Assembly (NCBI GenBank): GCA_025594325.1 | Contig: JANHCV010000019.1 | Span: forward strand, 1-58,780 | Length of the DNA: 58,780 bases | Source of the DNA: Blastocladiella emersonii ATCC 22665 | Taxonomy: Eukaryota; Blastocladiomycota; Blastocladiomycetes; Blastocladiales; Blastocladiaceae | Reading direction: 5' to 3' | Shown: one piece after another, positions 28,561 through 38,239 of the stretch | How positions within the stretch are numbered: position 1 is the stretch's first letter | Layout: each line of letters starts with the position of its first letter | Translations under genes and position numbers: made by a program | The notes under the pieces: generated by a model | The model's input: the letters and a program-made list of their open reading frames with translations, nothing else | What the model was told of the DNA's origin: nothing | Databases searched by the model: none

Positions 28561-29523
28561 ATGGAAGCGACTCGCGCGCAGATCGCGGTCACCTGGGTCG
28601 CGCGGCTGATCACTGCTGTGGACTCGATTGTGACGGCACCTGCCCCGCCTGTTCCGCAACTCGTCGTCGACCCCAACGCTGCCGAGCTCATGTTCCCGCA
28701 CCTGCGCCCCGACCTGCCAGTGGGCGGTCGCCTGCGGCACTTCTCGGACGCGTGGGACGCTGTGATGACAAACACAGTGGTTCGCAACATTGTGGCCAAC
28801 AGGGTACGCCTCTTCACGCACGACTTGCCGCAAAAAGGTCCTGTGCCGCCGCCGTACGTGCTCTCTTGCAACGACGAGCTCGCGCTCGAGTCTGAGATGG
28901 ACGCACTGGCAGCCAAGGGCGCGGGCGTGCGGTGCAACGTACCGCGCGTCGCGGCGGCGGGCCAGCAGTGGTCCAACGCGTTTGTTGTGCACCAGGCTGA
29001 CAAGGTCCGCCCAATCGCCAACTACAGACCCCTCAACATGTGCATGTCAACAACAGGTTTTTGCATGGAGACAATCTCAGACATCCGCGCGGCGCTCCCG
29101 GGCCACACTCACATGGCGTCAGTGGACATCTTGGACGCGTACCTCCACGTGCCGCTGCACCAGTCGGCGTCGGAGCTCATGCGGATCCAGCTCGCATTGA
29201 CGGGTTTCCGGCCGACGTCGCTCATGTTTGGCGTGAACGTGGCGCCACGCCTGTTCACCAAGGTCCTGTGGGAGCCGCTCTTGTGGCTACGCTTGCAGGG
29301 CGTGGTGGTCTTTGCCTACCTGGACGACCTGCTGATACTGGGGCGGTTGGCCAAGGAGTGCTGGCGTGGTGTTGTGCTGACGGCGCGTCTACTGCAGACG
29401 CTCAGGTTCCTCATCAAGTGGCGCAAGTCGACGCTACTGCCGTCTACAACCATTGACACCTGGGCTGGCACCTCAACCTGTCAGCGGGCACGCTCTTGGT
29501 GCCAGTGGACCGCGTCAAGTTGA
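28561..29523 (+). CDS. DIRS reverse transcriptase
   Basis: ATG at 28561 opens the first in-frame ATG after the internal TATA box. Fingers/palm motifs are intact: KVRPIANYRPLN, SVDILDAYLHVPLH (first catalytic Asp), FGVNVAPRLFTKV, and AYLDDLLIL at ~29311-29337 with the two catalytic Asp. It copies element RNA to DNA. The domain's usual next motif (GWHLNLS) lies in the -1 frame from ~29463, so this frame's last ~20 residues are spurious. The change fits loss of one base near 29456. No slippery heptamer was seen for programmed frameshifting. Confidence 0.85.
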   Translation: MEATRAQIAVTWVARLITAVDSIVTAPAPPVPQLVVDPNAAELMFPHLRPDLPVGGRLRHFSDAWDAVMTNTVVRNIVANRVRLFTHDLPQKGPVPPPYVLSCNDELALESEMDALAAKGAGVRCNVPRVAAAGQQWSNAFVVHQADKVRPIANYRPLNMCMSTTGFCMETISDIRAALPGHTHMASVDILDAYLHVPLHQSASELMRIQLALTGFRPTSLMFGVNVAPRLFTKVLWEPLLWLRLQGVVVFAYLDDLLILGRLAKECWRGVVLTARLLQTLRFLIKWRKSTLLPSTTIDTWAGTSTCQRARSWCQWTASS

Positions 29524-30785
29524 TGCGGGAGCGACTCCAGTCGCTGCACGGGTCACCGCAACACCCAGCTCGCTGCTGGGCCTCAATCCTCGGTCGGCTC
29601 GAGTTGATGTCGCCGGCGTACCCAGGCATGCGGGTGTACCTCCAGCGGCTGCAGAAGGAACTGGCCGACACGGTCAACGACTCGGGTTTGTGGGCAACGT
29701 TGGTGATGGCGTCGGACGAGATCATGTCAGACCTTGACTTGCTGCGCATGATCCTACGCAAGGGCGAGGGAGTCCTGTTTGTGCCGAAGCCTTCAACAAT
29801 CACAATCCGCACAGACTTGAGCGGTCGCGGGTGGGGCGCCTGCTGCCACCTGGATGGGTCGCTGGTCTGCATGGGCCAACTGTGGACGTTGGAGGAGCTC
29901 GCGCTGGCGCGTCTTCGCCGGACCGCGAACCTGCACATCAACACGCTCGAGAGCGCGGCGGTTCTTTGGGCTCTGCAGGTCCTCAAGCAAGCCCACGGCG
30001 TGTCGTGGCACAACCAGTCGATCCTCCTCAAGTGCAACAACATGACCACGGTCGCGTACCTCAACAAGGGCGGCGGGACGCGCAGCCTTGAGACCACGGC
30101 GGTCACAAGGACGACGCTGAATTTCCTTTGGGAGGGGAAGGCGACAATCCGCGCAGTCCACCTACCAGGCGTCGAGAACACGGCGGACAAGGACTCGCGC
30201 GTCTTCTCAAACGAACTGCACAACTACATGCTGGTCCGCCCGGTCTTCAAGTGGATCTGCTCGGTGCTGGGGTCACTGACGATCGACCTGTTTGCGGCGC
30301 CGCAGACGCGCCTGCTGCCGAGCTACTGCTTGCGGATCTCGTCGGATGAGGCCATGTCGACAGACGCGTTCCTGCTGCAGTGGGGCAACTTGGGCCTGGC
30401 GTGGGTGCACCCGCTGGTCCCGCTCATCCCGTGGGTGCTCTCAAAGGTCCGCAACGACCGCGCCAAGGTGATCCTGCTGGTTCCCCACTGGCCGGGGGCG
30501 AGGTGGTGGCTGGTGCTGCTGCAGATGCTGTGCAAGGCCCCGCTGCTGGTCGCAATTGACTCGTCAACGTTCAACCGCACCCCATTGGGGCTGCCACCAG
30601 CCACGGCGGCCGTGATCGCCTGTCAATGCTCTGGTCTCAATGGTCCGCTGAGGGCATTCCTCGAGGTGTGCAGAAATACCTTGAGAAAGCGCTCTTGGAC
30701 GGCTCGGTCAAGCAGTACAGCAGCCATTTCAGATGGTACTCGCGCTGGTGCATTGTACGGGGTCACAATCCCTTTGCACCATTGA
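29457..30785 (+). CDS. DIRS RNase H and methyltransferase-like domain
   Basis: Continuation of the RT polyprotein in a different frame, open from 29457 to TGA 30783-30785. It begins GWHLNLSAGTLLVPVDRVKL (RT thumb/connection). RNase H motifs: IRTDLSGRGWGA, NTLESAAVLWAL, and CNNMTTVAYLNKGG, where the family has Asp-Asn and here Asn-Asn, a probable loss of an active-site Asp. The following DLFAAPQTRLLPSYCL, STDAFLLQWG and ILLVPHWPGARWW match the DAM-methyltransferase-like domain of DIRS elements. The last ~50 residues overlap the recombinase gene in another frame. Confidence 0.8.
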   Translation, partial: HLGWHLNLSAGTLLVPVDRVKLMRERLQSLHGSPQHPARCWASILGRLELMSPAYPGMRVYLQRLQKELADTVNDSGLWATLVMASDEIMSDLDLLRMILRKGEGVLFVPKPSTITIRTDLSGRGWGACCHLDGSLVCMGQLWTLEELALARLRRTANLHINTLESAAVLWALQVLKQAHGVSWHNQSILLKCNNMTTVAYLNKGGGTRSLETTAVTRTTLNFLWEGKATIRAVHLPGVENTADKDSRVFSNELHNYMLVRPVFKWICSVLGSLTIDLFAAPQTRLLPSYCLRISSDEAMSTDAFLLQWGNLGLAWVHPLVPLIPWVLSKVRNDRAKVILLVPHWPGARWWLVLLQMLCKAPLLVAIDSSTFNRTPLGLPPATAAVIACQCSGLNGPLRAFLEVCRNTLRKRSWTARSSSTAAISDGTRAGALYGVTIPLHH

Positions 30786-31678
30786 TCGCGGTTCCCTTCA
30801 AGTTCCTGACGCACGAGCACGAGCGTGGGCTTGCCACCTCAACTGTCACGTCGGCCAAGTCGGCGCTGTTGTTGACGCTTGGCCCCATCTTCAACGGCAA
30901 GATGCTCGGCGAGGTCGAGGCGACGGAGACGTTAATGAAAGCCTTCTGCGAAATTCGTCCCAAGGGAGCCGAGGCGGTGCAGAACACGTATGACCCGCAG
31001 CTACGGCTCGACGTGGTTGCAAACTGGGGTCTGGATGAGGACATGCGCATCGACCTGCTCGTGGCCAAGGTCGCGCTCCTGTTCATGGTGTACTCGCGCC
31101 GCCGGCTCTGTACGCTGGTCAAGATCTCCTCCGCCTCGATTGTGGTCAGCAACAACGGCAAGTCGTGGGCAGCGATTGAGGTCAAGCCCAAGGAGCGCAC
31201 AATGAAGGTCAACACCAAGACCATCGAGTTTGACCCCTCGGGCCAGGGTCGTGGTCCCTTGTTCCTGGCGGCATGGCGCTGCTACATGGAGCGGACCAAG
31301 GACGACTGGCTGGAAGGCTGCGACTTGGTGTTCATCACTGTGTCCAAGCCGTACTGCTCGCCAAAGGCGGACACGGTGCGGAACTGGGTCAAGAAGGTCT
31401 TCAAGGAGTCCAACCTGCCCGAGCGCTTCAAGCCCCACTCAATCTGTGCAGCGACAACTACTGAGCTTCTGCTTGCAGGCGTCTCGCCCAAGAAGGTCGC
31501 GGAGGGGATTTGGGCACGAACCACGACTATGTACAAGTACTACAACAAGTTGGCGACACGGAAGTCGGCGCGCAAGACACTGGCCAAGTTGGCGCCTCGC
31601 AAGACGATGGGGTCGGCCACGACCAAGTTGGCGCCAGCCCAGCACGCAAGTCACTGCGGGTGGCAGCCCGGAAGTTGA
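30626..31678 (+). CDS. DIRS tyrosine recombinase, catalytic Arg lost
   Basis: 350 residues, overlapping the previous gene by 160 bases. Replaces the integrase of LTR elements by inserting circular DNA through recombination. N-terminal helical core-binding region (KYLEKALLDGSVKQYSSHFRW), catalytic domain with YSRRRLCTLVKI (first Arg cluster, 158-160), H271 in KPHSIC, W296 in AEGIWARTT and Tyr 303/305/306 in TMYKYYNK. The family motif is HxxR; here residue 274 is Cys (TGT at 31445-31447), one C-to-T change from Arg. This should abolish activity. The C-terminus has APRK/APA repeats. Confidence 0.85.
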   Translation: MLWSQWSAEGIPRGVQKYLEKALLDGSVKQYSSHFRWYSRWCIVRGHNPFAPLIAVPFKFLTHEHERGLATSTVTSAKSALLLTLGPIFNGKMLGEVEATETLMKAFCEIRPKGAEAVQNTYDPQLRLDVVANWGLDEDMRIDLLVAKVALLFMVYSRRRLCTLVKISSASIVVSNNGKSWAAIEVKPKERTMKVNTKTIEFDPSGQGRGPLFLAAWRCYMERTKDDWLEGCDLVFITVSKPYCSPKADTVRNWVKKVFKESNLPERFKPHSICAATTTELLLAGVSPKKVAEGIWARTTTMYKYYNKLATRKSARKTLAKLAPRKTMGSATTKLAPAQHASHCGWQPGS

Positions 31679-31752
31679 CGCGCTGATTGTGGTTCATATC
31701 GTAACGACGGGAGGAGAGGCCGCGGCCGAATACATTCAGCCGTATCTAGTCA

Positions 31753-31795
31753 CATTGCATTATTCATTGGAGAATGGCCGAGGCCTGGAGTGAAA
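31753..31795 (+). repeat. Internal copy of DIRS terminus (ICR, first part)
   Basis: 43 bases matching 32507-32549 in direct orientation (42/43) and 26232-26274 inverted. Position after the recombinase gene is that of the internal complementary region in DIRS1, used to restore ends during replication. Confidence 0.75.
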
Positions 31796-31868
31796 TGGGG
31801 GTTTGACAAGGAGCCGTAGGCAACAACGTCAAATCCCCCGTTTGACGAATGGCCGAAGGCCATTCGTG
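31796..31868. repeat. Hairpins after the ICR
   Basis: GGGGGTTTGAC pairs imperfectly with GTCAAATCCCCC, and CGAATGGCC-GAA-GGCCATTCG (31848-31868) is a perfect 9-base stem. If this is the second part of the ICR it predicts the element's true right end. Confidence 0.5.
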
Positions 31869-32023
31869 TAAGAATAACGCACCCTCCCACCGTCCCTCTG
31901 CTACAGTTGGTGAGTTCTTTGAACCATCGCCACTCAGCGACCAGCCCGCGGACGTTTCTAACGTTGGTGGTCCTTCAATGGTGCTGCGCGGCAAGGAGTT
32001 TTTTCCTTGCCACCTTTGTGTTC

Positions 32024-32045
32024 CTCCACGCCTCGGCCATTCTCC
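32024..32045 (+). repeat. Second internal copy of the terminus
   Basis: 22 bases (CTCCACGCCTCGGCCATTCT plus CC) identical and in direct orientation to 26237-26258, and inverted to the right terminus. Sequence on either side does not match. Confidence 0.75.
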
Positions 32046-32235
32046 TGATCTGTCTTTTCTTTTTGCGAGACGTGCGATCGCGACGCGCCGCGCCACGTGT
32101 GTGGCGCAGCGCGTCGCGGCCACATCGCGCGTTGAGCCACGGTTTTCCCCCACCGCGTTCTTTTCCCGTCACTTTATTTTTTCCAACTGGGTTTTTTCGT
32201 TTGGGTTTTTCTGCGGTGGGCGGTTTTTCACCCGG

Positions 32236-32343
32236 GCTAGCGGGCTTCGCCCGCTTCGCGCTACCGCGCAGACCTTGTTTCGCAGACAAGGTAACGGGTC
32301 TCTCACTCCCAGTTGATGGCCTGGCCTGCCCAGGGGGCAGGCC
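32236..32343. repeat. Hairpin cluster at inner edge of right ITR
   Basis: Three stems in a row: GCGGGC-TTC-GCCCGC, ACCTTG/CAAGGT, and GGCCTGCCC-AGG-GGGCAGGCC (32323-32343). The palindrome arm begins exactly at the 3' half of the last stem (32335). Confidence 0.7.
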
Positions 32344-32549
32344 ACAATGGTAACATCTTCGCTCGAACGAAAGAGCGCAAGGTGTCCGTTGCCTCGAACT
32401 GGCGTTTTGAGCCGCGGACCACCTCTTTTCCTTCGGATCACATGCGTGGCGCGCGATCCATCCTGATATCTTATGTACATTCGAGCTGAACGAAGCAAAT
32501 AGAGCCCATTGCATTATTCATTGGAGAATGGCCGAGGCGTGGAGTGAAA
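32335..32549. repeat. DIRS right inverted terminal repeat
   Basis: Reverse complement of 26232-26446. Outside it the sequence continues as the mirror of the left flank rather than as new flank. Confidence 0.7.
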
Positions 32550-32744
32550 CAAGGCACTCGTTTTCTGTAACGTCTCTATTGAAAGCCCAGCACACAGAGG
32601 GGAGCAGTTGCAAACGCTACCAGTTGCCAAAAACCTTTTCTGTATTTTTTTTTCCTCCTGCTCGCGGCCTTGCAAAAGGATTGTGGAACAAACGGCAGCA
32701 GCGAACAAGGAGCAGGGCGGTCAAGCACGAAATGGTAAGGGCGC

Positions 32745-32914
32745 TCTGAAAATGTAAAATGGAATGGAAATGGAAATCGATTCACAAAACGCAACAAAAG
32801 CGCGCATGCTGCCTGGAATCGAACACTCAGTGGTTCTATCCAGGCAAACATGCACTAGGACTCGACTATGCCATCCTGGCTGCCTAGGGGCAACTCAAGC
32901 AAATTGGGCAAGTG
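32745..32914 (-). repeat. SINE-like repeat (mirror of copy 2)
   Basis: Partner of 25867-26036; box A-like and box B-like words read on the minus strand. Confidence 0.6.
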
Positions 32915-32920
32915 CGCGCG

Positions 32921-34205
32921 CGCATGACATGGCTAAGACTGGGTGGGTAGAGCGAATGGAAAGGAAGGAACAAGGCATGTTGGCAGGCGGCCACAGACAG
33001 CGTGTAACTTGTGAGACTGTGAAGCTCAATGAGCTGGAGCGGGGCCATGGCAAACTAAGGCAAAGGCAAACAAACGTAGATGACAAGCATTAGTGACACA
33101 TGCACGTGCAACTACGTGGAGGAGCAGGACGTGGAAACAACAGTTAATTACAACAACAGCAGCTACAGGAGGTGTGTGGCATGAACAATGCAGACAGACC
33201 ACCAGGACCATGGAGTTGATGAGCAAATCAAGCAAGCAGGCAACCAGGCAGAAATGGAAGCCGAGAAAGCTGAGGTAAACTTGGCTGCAGTTGGGCCAAG
33301 GGACTAGACAAGGATTGAGCTGACAACCAGAACAGCTAAGGGTGGGAGCAACGTAGGTGATGGCCAGAGAGGGGAAGCGCGTGCGCACCAAGCAGGCGCT
33401 GCAAAAACTGGACAAAGTGCGAGAAGGGACAGTAAGCAGGTGCAGCAAAGCAGCGTAGGAAGTCAAAGCAGCAAACCAGCAACACAGGCAGGAGGGCGTG
33501 GGATAAAACAGAGAGCAGCAATAGCAAGCAACTGTAACAGAAATGAGCTGTGAATTCTTCACCAGGTGAGATTTCAGCAATCGTTTGCAACAACAAAGTA
33601 TGTCAAGGAGGTGGACCTCAGTCGCTCTGTGCAAGATAGGGCGGTGCAACGCAACCACAGAGCGTAGCCATCTGCAGCAAAGGTTGCCAATGGTGGTGGT
33701 GCTGCTGCTGGTGGTGGTGGCACAACACTATAAGGATAAATCTGCAACCACAAGTGGATCACAAATACCAACCGACCCAACGCAGCAAAGAGGCAAAAGG
33801 TCTAGCACAAGAATGGCCAGATATGTGAACGGTACACAAGAGATTTCCACAATCAAAAGAAGAGGGAGTTTGAACATGGCAACAGCAGTACTGTTGGTGC
33901 GGAGAGGACGGGAAATGGCTGAGAAGCAGAGAGCACAGCGTGACAACAATCACAGCCAGCGCGATAAGAGAGGGACAAGCAAGACAGCAAAAATGGCAGG
34001 AGGAGCGAAATGGTAGAGCAGGGTGGTGTGGGACAGGCAGGACATGGGAATGACAAGCAGGGTGTAGAGACCAGGCAAGGGGCTTGCTTGATGGAAACCA
34101 ACCTGGATCACAACCGCAAACCAGTGCAACGCAGCAAAGAGTCAACCGGTCCAGCACAACAAGGGTGCTGTTGAGCATTGCAAGGGCTCGGGCAGTTGCT
34201 CTCAC
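32921..34205. other. Purine-rich gene-free stretch (mirror)
   Basis: Partner of 24576-25860; here the plus strand is A/G-rich. No gene seen. Confidence 0.5.
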
Positions 34206-34409
34206 TTAGGGCCCGTTTGGTTCCGGGGTGAATCAGGTGGATCAATCGATTTTACACGGTCCGGTGTTCACCCAGCTGAAACGTGGCATTTTCACCCCGT
34301 CGTGTTCATCGCGGCGTTTGGTTCAACCCCCGGGTGAGCTGAATGGAACCCTCGTCGCTGAATCGCCCGTCTGCTCGCCCCCGAAACCTTCAGGCTGTGC
34401 TCCCCGGCC

Positions 34410-34417
34410 TATATAAA
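34410..34417 (+). promoter_or_regulatory. TATA box, Myb/SANT-like gene (right arm)
   Basis: TATATAAA 62 bases before the ATG at 34479. Confidence 0.65.
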
Positions 34418-34478
34418 CGCCGTTTCCCTCCAAAGTAACTCGCTCTCTCTCCCCCGTCCTCCCTCAAAGCCGAAAAGA

Positions 34479-35608
34479 ATGGCTCCCCCGTCAAGCAAAA
34501 AGCGCGCTGGCCGTACGGCCATGTCCATCGAGGAGATCGTCAAGAACGTGCCCGAAATCCCGCCGCCGCCCGCCGATAGCGACGAGGATGCAGATGACGA
34601 CGCTGCTGGGAGCGACGGCAACGCTGCTGTCACGCCGACCAACCCGCTGCCGCCCGTGACCATCGCCAAGCCAAGCAAGCGCAAGGCCAGTGGCAGCAAG
34701 GCCAGCAGCGGCAAGGCCAGCGGCGGCAAGGCCACCTTCTGCTCCGCGTCGACCAACTTCCTCCTCGACCACTTCTGCAACCTCGCTGACGACGGCGTGC
34801 TCGGCGACAGCAACACGCTCAAGGCCCAGCACCGTGTGTCGATTGCCCAGGCCCTGTCGGGCGAGTTCAACATGCAGTTTACGGCGGAGCAGGTCAAGAA
34901 CCGCGTGACATACGTACGCTTTGTCTTGCGGACACGCGTCAACCGTAGCGCTAACAACGTCAGCGTTCGGCTCCAGCTTCGCACTTGTTTTCGCGCCGTA
35001 AAACGGCTTCTGTCGTACTCGGGCAACGGCTGCACCTGGAATGAGGGTGAGTGCACGGTCGACGTGCCAGAGGAGTTCTGGAACGATCTCTCGGTACGTT
35101 TGTTCAATATCGTTACGCGTCAACTCGCGGCGAGCTAACAGCGCCTGGCCTGCTTCAATTGTAGGCAGAGCTCAAGGAGGAGCTGACTGCGGGCTGCAAG
35201 CCCTTCCCGTACTACAAGAAGGCCAACATGCTGTGGGGCAGCTCGACCGCCACCGGCAAGTACTCGCACCTCGAGCAGGACGGCAAGGAGTCTGGTGACG
35301 TGGAAGGTGTTGATGGTCAAGACGACGCGGCCCCCGCCAGCAAGCGCAGCCGCACTTCGGACAGCAGCTCGCGTCGCCTCTCGGACTCGGAATTCCTCAT
35401 GGGCATCAAGGAGGTGTTCCAGAGCGTCTCAACCGCCGACTCCAAGCCCGTTCTGACCGCCGCACTTGAATGGGTCCAGGACGCGTACAACGACAATGAA
35501 GAGTACCAGATCGACGTCGCCACCCGCCTGACCGAGGATCAAGCGCTTCGCGTCATGGCCGTGTCCGAATCGAAGCGCAAGCGCGTCCTCGAGTTTTTCA
35601 TTCAGTAG
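34479..35608 (+). CDS. Myb/SANT-like partner protein, right-arm copy
   Basis: Exons 34479-34913, 34977-35093, 35165-35608, giving 331 residues identical to the left copy. See 23173-24302 for domains. The plus-strand orientation makes the splice sites easy to read: GTACGC at 34914, CTCCAG at 34971-34976, GTACGT at 35094, TTGTAG at 35159-35164. Confidence 0.88.
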
Positions 35609-35921
35609 CTCTCTCGCACATGTCCCCCTCCCCTCGCGTTGCTTCCTGGCCTTGTTCTCGCCCATTTGTGTCCAATACATCTGGCTTTGTGTCCATCGTA
35701 TCTTCAATCGTTACCCTTCGCTCGAAAATGACGCGACTCGTTGAGAAACGCGTGGTTCTCAAAGTGTCTCGCACGTCACGTGATTGATCGACGCGTCTCC
35801 ACCGATGCGTTCTGACCTCAGCGACGCGTCAAATCATCTGGAATCGCTTATCTAACGTTATAGTACTTGACAAATCAGTATATTACAGCATGCATGCGGG
35901 TACAACAATTATTTCGCGCCT

Positions 35922-37239
35922 TCAAAGACGGGTCCCACGAGCGGCCATGACGCACCTGTACTCGGTCCAAAGAACATTTGCGACGCGGTTCCGAAGCGAG
36001 ATACCGCGCTGACGAGCTCCGTCCAGCGAGGCCTCGAGGACAGCGGCCTCGTCGTCCTCCTCGTTCTCATCGTCCAGGGGCTCGTGCCCACGTACTGGCG
36101 CCTCACGCGCCGCGTCCCGCGCGCGCCGGAGCTCCGTCTCGGCGTCGCGAAAGAAGGCGTCGCCGCCTTGGTTCCACTTGTTGATCATGTTGTGCAGCGT
36201 GCAGAGCGCGTACACAAGCTTGACTTGAGTCTTGATTGGGTAGGCCGCGCCAATCGAGAGGACGCGGAACCGCTTCTTGAGCACGCCAAAGATATGCTCA
36301 ATGGAGTTGCGGAGCGACGCGTGACGCAGATTGAAAAGCTCTTCGCGGTTCTTAACTCTACGTACGTTGGTGAAGCAGATGAGATGGCGCCAACGTGATG
36401 GTCATGGCAGTGAGAACGTACCCATCCTTGCCGCGGGCAAACTCGCGAAGATGATAGCGGGTACCGCTGAAGGGCACGATGATGGACGTGCGGTTTGCGT
36501 AGCCGCCGTCGGCGAGGTAGAAGCGGCCGGCGGGGATCTTGAACCCACGGGCGAAGGCGTCCGAGAGCACGCGCGAGTCGTGCGCCTTGCCCTCCCACCC
36601 TGCGAGAACGTAGGTGAAGTTCAAGTCAAAGTCGCAGGCAGCGAGGACATTTGAGGAGATGGTCCCCTTGCGGTTTCGGAACGAGTCGTGAAGCTTGGCG
36701 GGCACAACAAACGGGATGTGCGTTCCGTCAAGCGCGCCGACCGCGTTCTGGAACGGAGCGTATTTCGGGTCGTGGGCGATGCGCTCATGCACGGGCGTAG
36801 AATCGGACGGCTGGACAATGAACTCGGGCATCAGGCGGTACAGAGCGTCGAGCACCTGCTTCAGAACCCTGGACGCGGTCTCGCCAGAGATTTGGAACCG
36901 CTCCCTGAGGTTGCGGTTGGTGCTGCCCTCGCCGGCCATGACAAGAAAAACCATGAAGCGCGCCTCGACGGACAGCTCGCGGCCGTCGGTGAGAAGGCCA
37001 CGGTCGCGGAACAGGCGGCAGATGGCCTTGAAGGTCTCGCGGGGCATACGGGCGATTTCCGAAAAACGCGTTTTGCTGTTGCACGTCAGCAGCTCTTGAA
37101 CCCACGACTCGCCAGAAAGCGTGGACGTGCGGATAGGCTCCCACGAGCGGCGCTCGTTGCGAGCAGCGAGACGTCGCAGGAGAGCGAGGGCGGCTGTGAG
37201 CATTAGGCCGCGCAGCTTGCGGTTGTATCCCTTGCCCAT
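35922..37239 (-). CDS. PIF/Harbinger transposase, right-arm copy
   Basis: Exons 36422-37239 and 35922-36357 on the minus strand, 417 residues identical to the left copy. Codon 381 is GAG here and GAA on the left, the single arm-to-arm difference seen. Confidence 0.93.
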
Positions 37240-38108
37240 GTTGTTTGAGGGCTCGAGAACACGATGCGTGAGGTTAGGTGTTGATTCGTTGCAATAAGTG
37301 CGGCTGCAAAGAGGTGGGAAAGATTTTATTGCGGGGGGGGGGAGGGGCGTTCATCCAGCGGGGCGTTTGGTTCGCACGGCCGCTGAGATGAACGGGGGTG
37401 AGGTGAAACGTGGCAACTTTTTCAGCTGATCCACCTGATCTGAACCAAACGGGCCCTTATTGTGTCGATTGTCAAGGCAAGGCTGCTGCTGGCAGAAGCG
37501 GGCAAAAGGGGCGCCGAGCCAAGCACTGCAGTGCATCAGCAACAATTGAATTAAACAACCAGGTTGGACAGATTACAATTAATTGATTGTAAATATAACT
37601 TGGAGGAGATTACGTAAGAGGAAAAGAGAAAAATTATAAAAATCAAAGAGTATATGAAAATGGAGAGGTTGCGCAGTGAGAGAAAAAAATTGATCGGTCA
37701 GAATTTTTTTCTGGACCAGGCGCGGCGTGGAGCGCGGCGTGAAAGCGGTGAGCGCGGCGGACACCCGGCGGTTCCCGCGGTTTCGGGGCACGTGCCTGAT
37801 TCGCGCTGTCTCGCAGCCGCCACCAAAGGGCTGCCGCCACCCTGTCACCCTGTTGTCGTCGTCCTGCCTGACCTCGCCGGCTCTCGCTCCCGAGGTTGCA
37901 CCAACCATTGCCCTATGAACCAATGCATTGCTTCTCACGCAGCTCGCCCGCATCGCCGATTTGGAGCCCGTCACTCCCAGCCACAGACTGGCTCCTCGGT
38001 GCTGACGCGGCGGCCTTCAGCGCTCGCAGGCCCACTCCTCACCATGGCTCCGCTGCTGGCTCAGGCACCCTCCGCCCGCGCACTTGCGTCCAGATGCCGC
38101 GCCTCGCT

Positions 38109-38116
38109 CATATAAC
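38109..38116 (+). promoter_or_regulatory. TATA-like box, element A partner gene (right arm)
   Basis: CATATAAC, 124 bases before the ATG at 38240. Confidence 0.4.
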
Positions 38117-38239
38117 TCGGCGCGACCCCGCCAGGCGCTCGCCATGACCTGCGCTTGACCGTCTTCCTTCTCCTTGCCCAATCCCCCCCTCTCCCATCCA
38201 TCCCCCATCCCCCATCCCCCATCCCACCCATCCCTCACC

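Larger units (their letters stand above)
26447..32334. other. Unique spacer between palindrome arms
   Basis: 5888 bases present once. It is the interior of a DIRS-like retrotransposon: a ~565-base leader without a convincing gene (26447-27012), the Gag-like frame, reverse transcriptase, RNase H/methyltransferase, tyrosine recombinase, and a hairpin-rich 3' segment with copies of the element's ends. Confidence 0.95.
26232..32549 (+). mobile_element. DIRS-like tyrosine-recombinase retrotransposon
   Basis: ~6.3 kb with inverted (not direct) terminal repeats, reverse transcriptase, RNase H, methyltransferase-like domain and tyrosine recombinase in the order of DIRS1-type elements, plus internal copies of the ends near the 3' side, as in the internal complementary region of DIRS1. 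No target duplication is expected for this class. Lesions: two stops and a probable frameshift in Gag, a frameshift after the reverse transcriptase, and altered catalytic residues in RNase H and recombinase. The element is judged inactive. Confidence 0.85.
34209..37456. mobile_element. Harbinger element B, right-arm copy
   Basis: Ends GGGCCCGTTTGGTTC at 34209 and its complement ending 37456, with TTA flanks (TAA on the other strand). Differs from the left copy only at 36033. Confidence 0.93.

Noticed and set aside
29440-29523. Programmed -1 frameshift between DIRS RT and RNase H
   Set aside because: The overlap is short (29457-29523), no slippery heptamer is visible, and a one-base deletion explains the join better.
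38174-38239. N-terminal extension of the element A partner protein from a TTG
   Set aside because: A eukaryotic gene would use the ATG at 38240 in good context; the extension is a translated C-rich leader.
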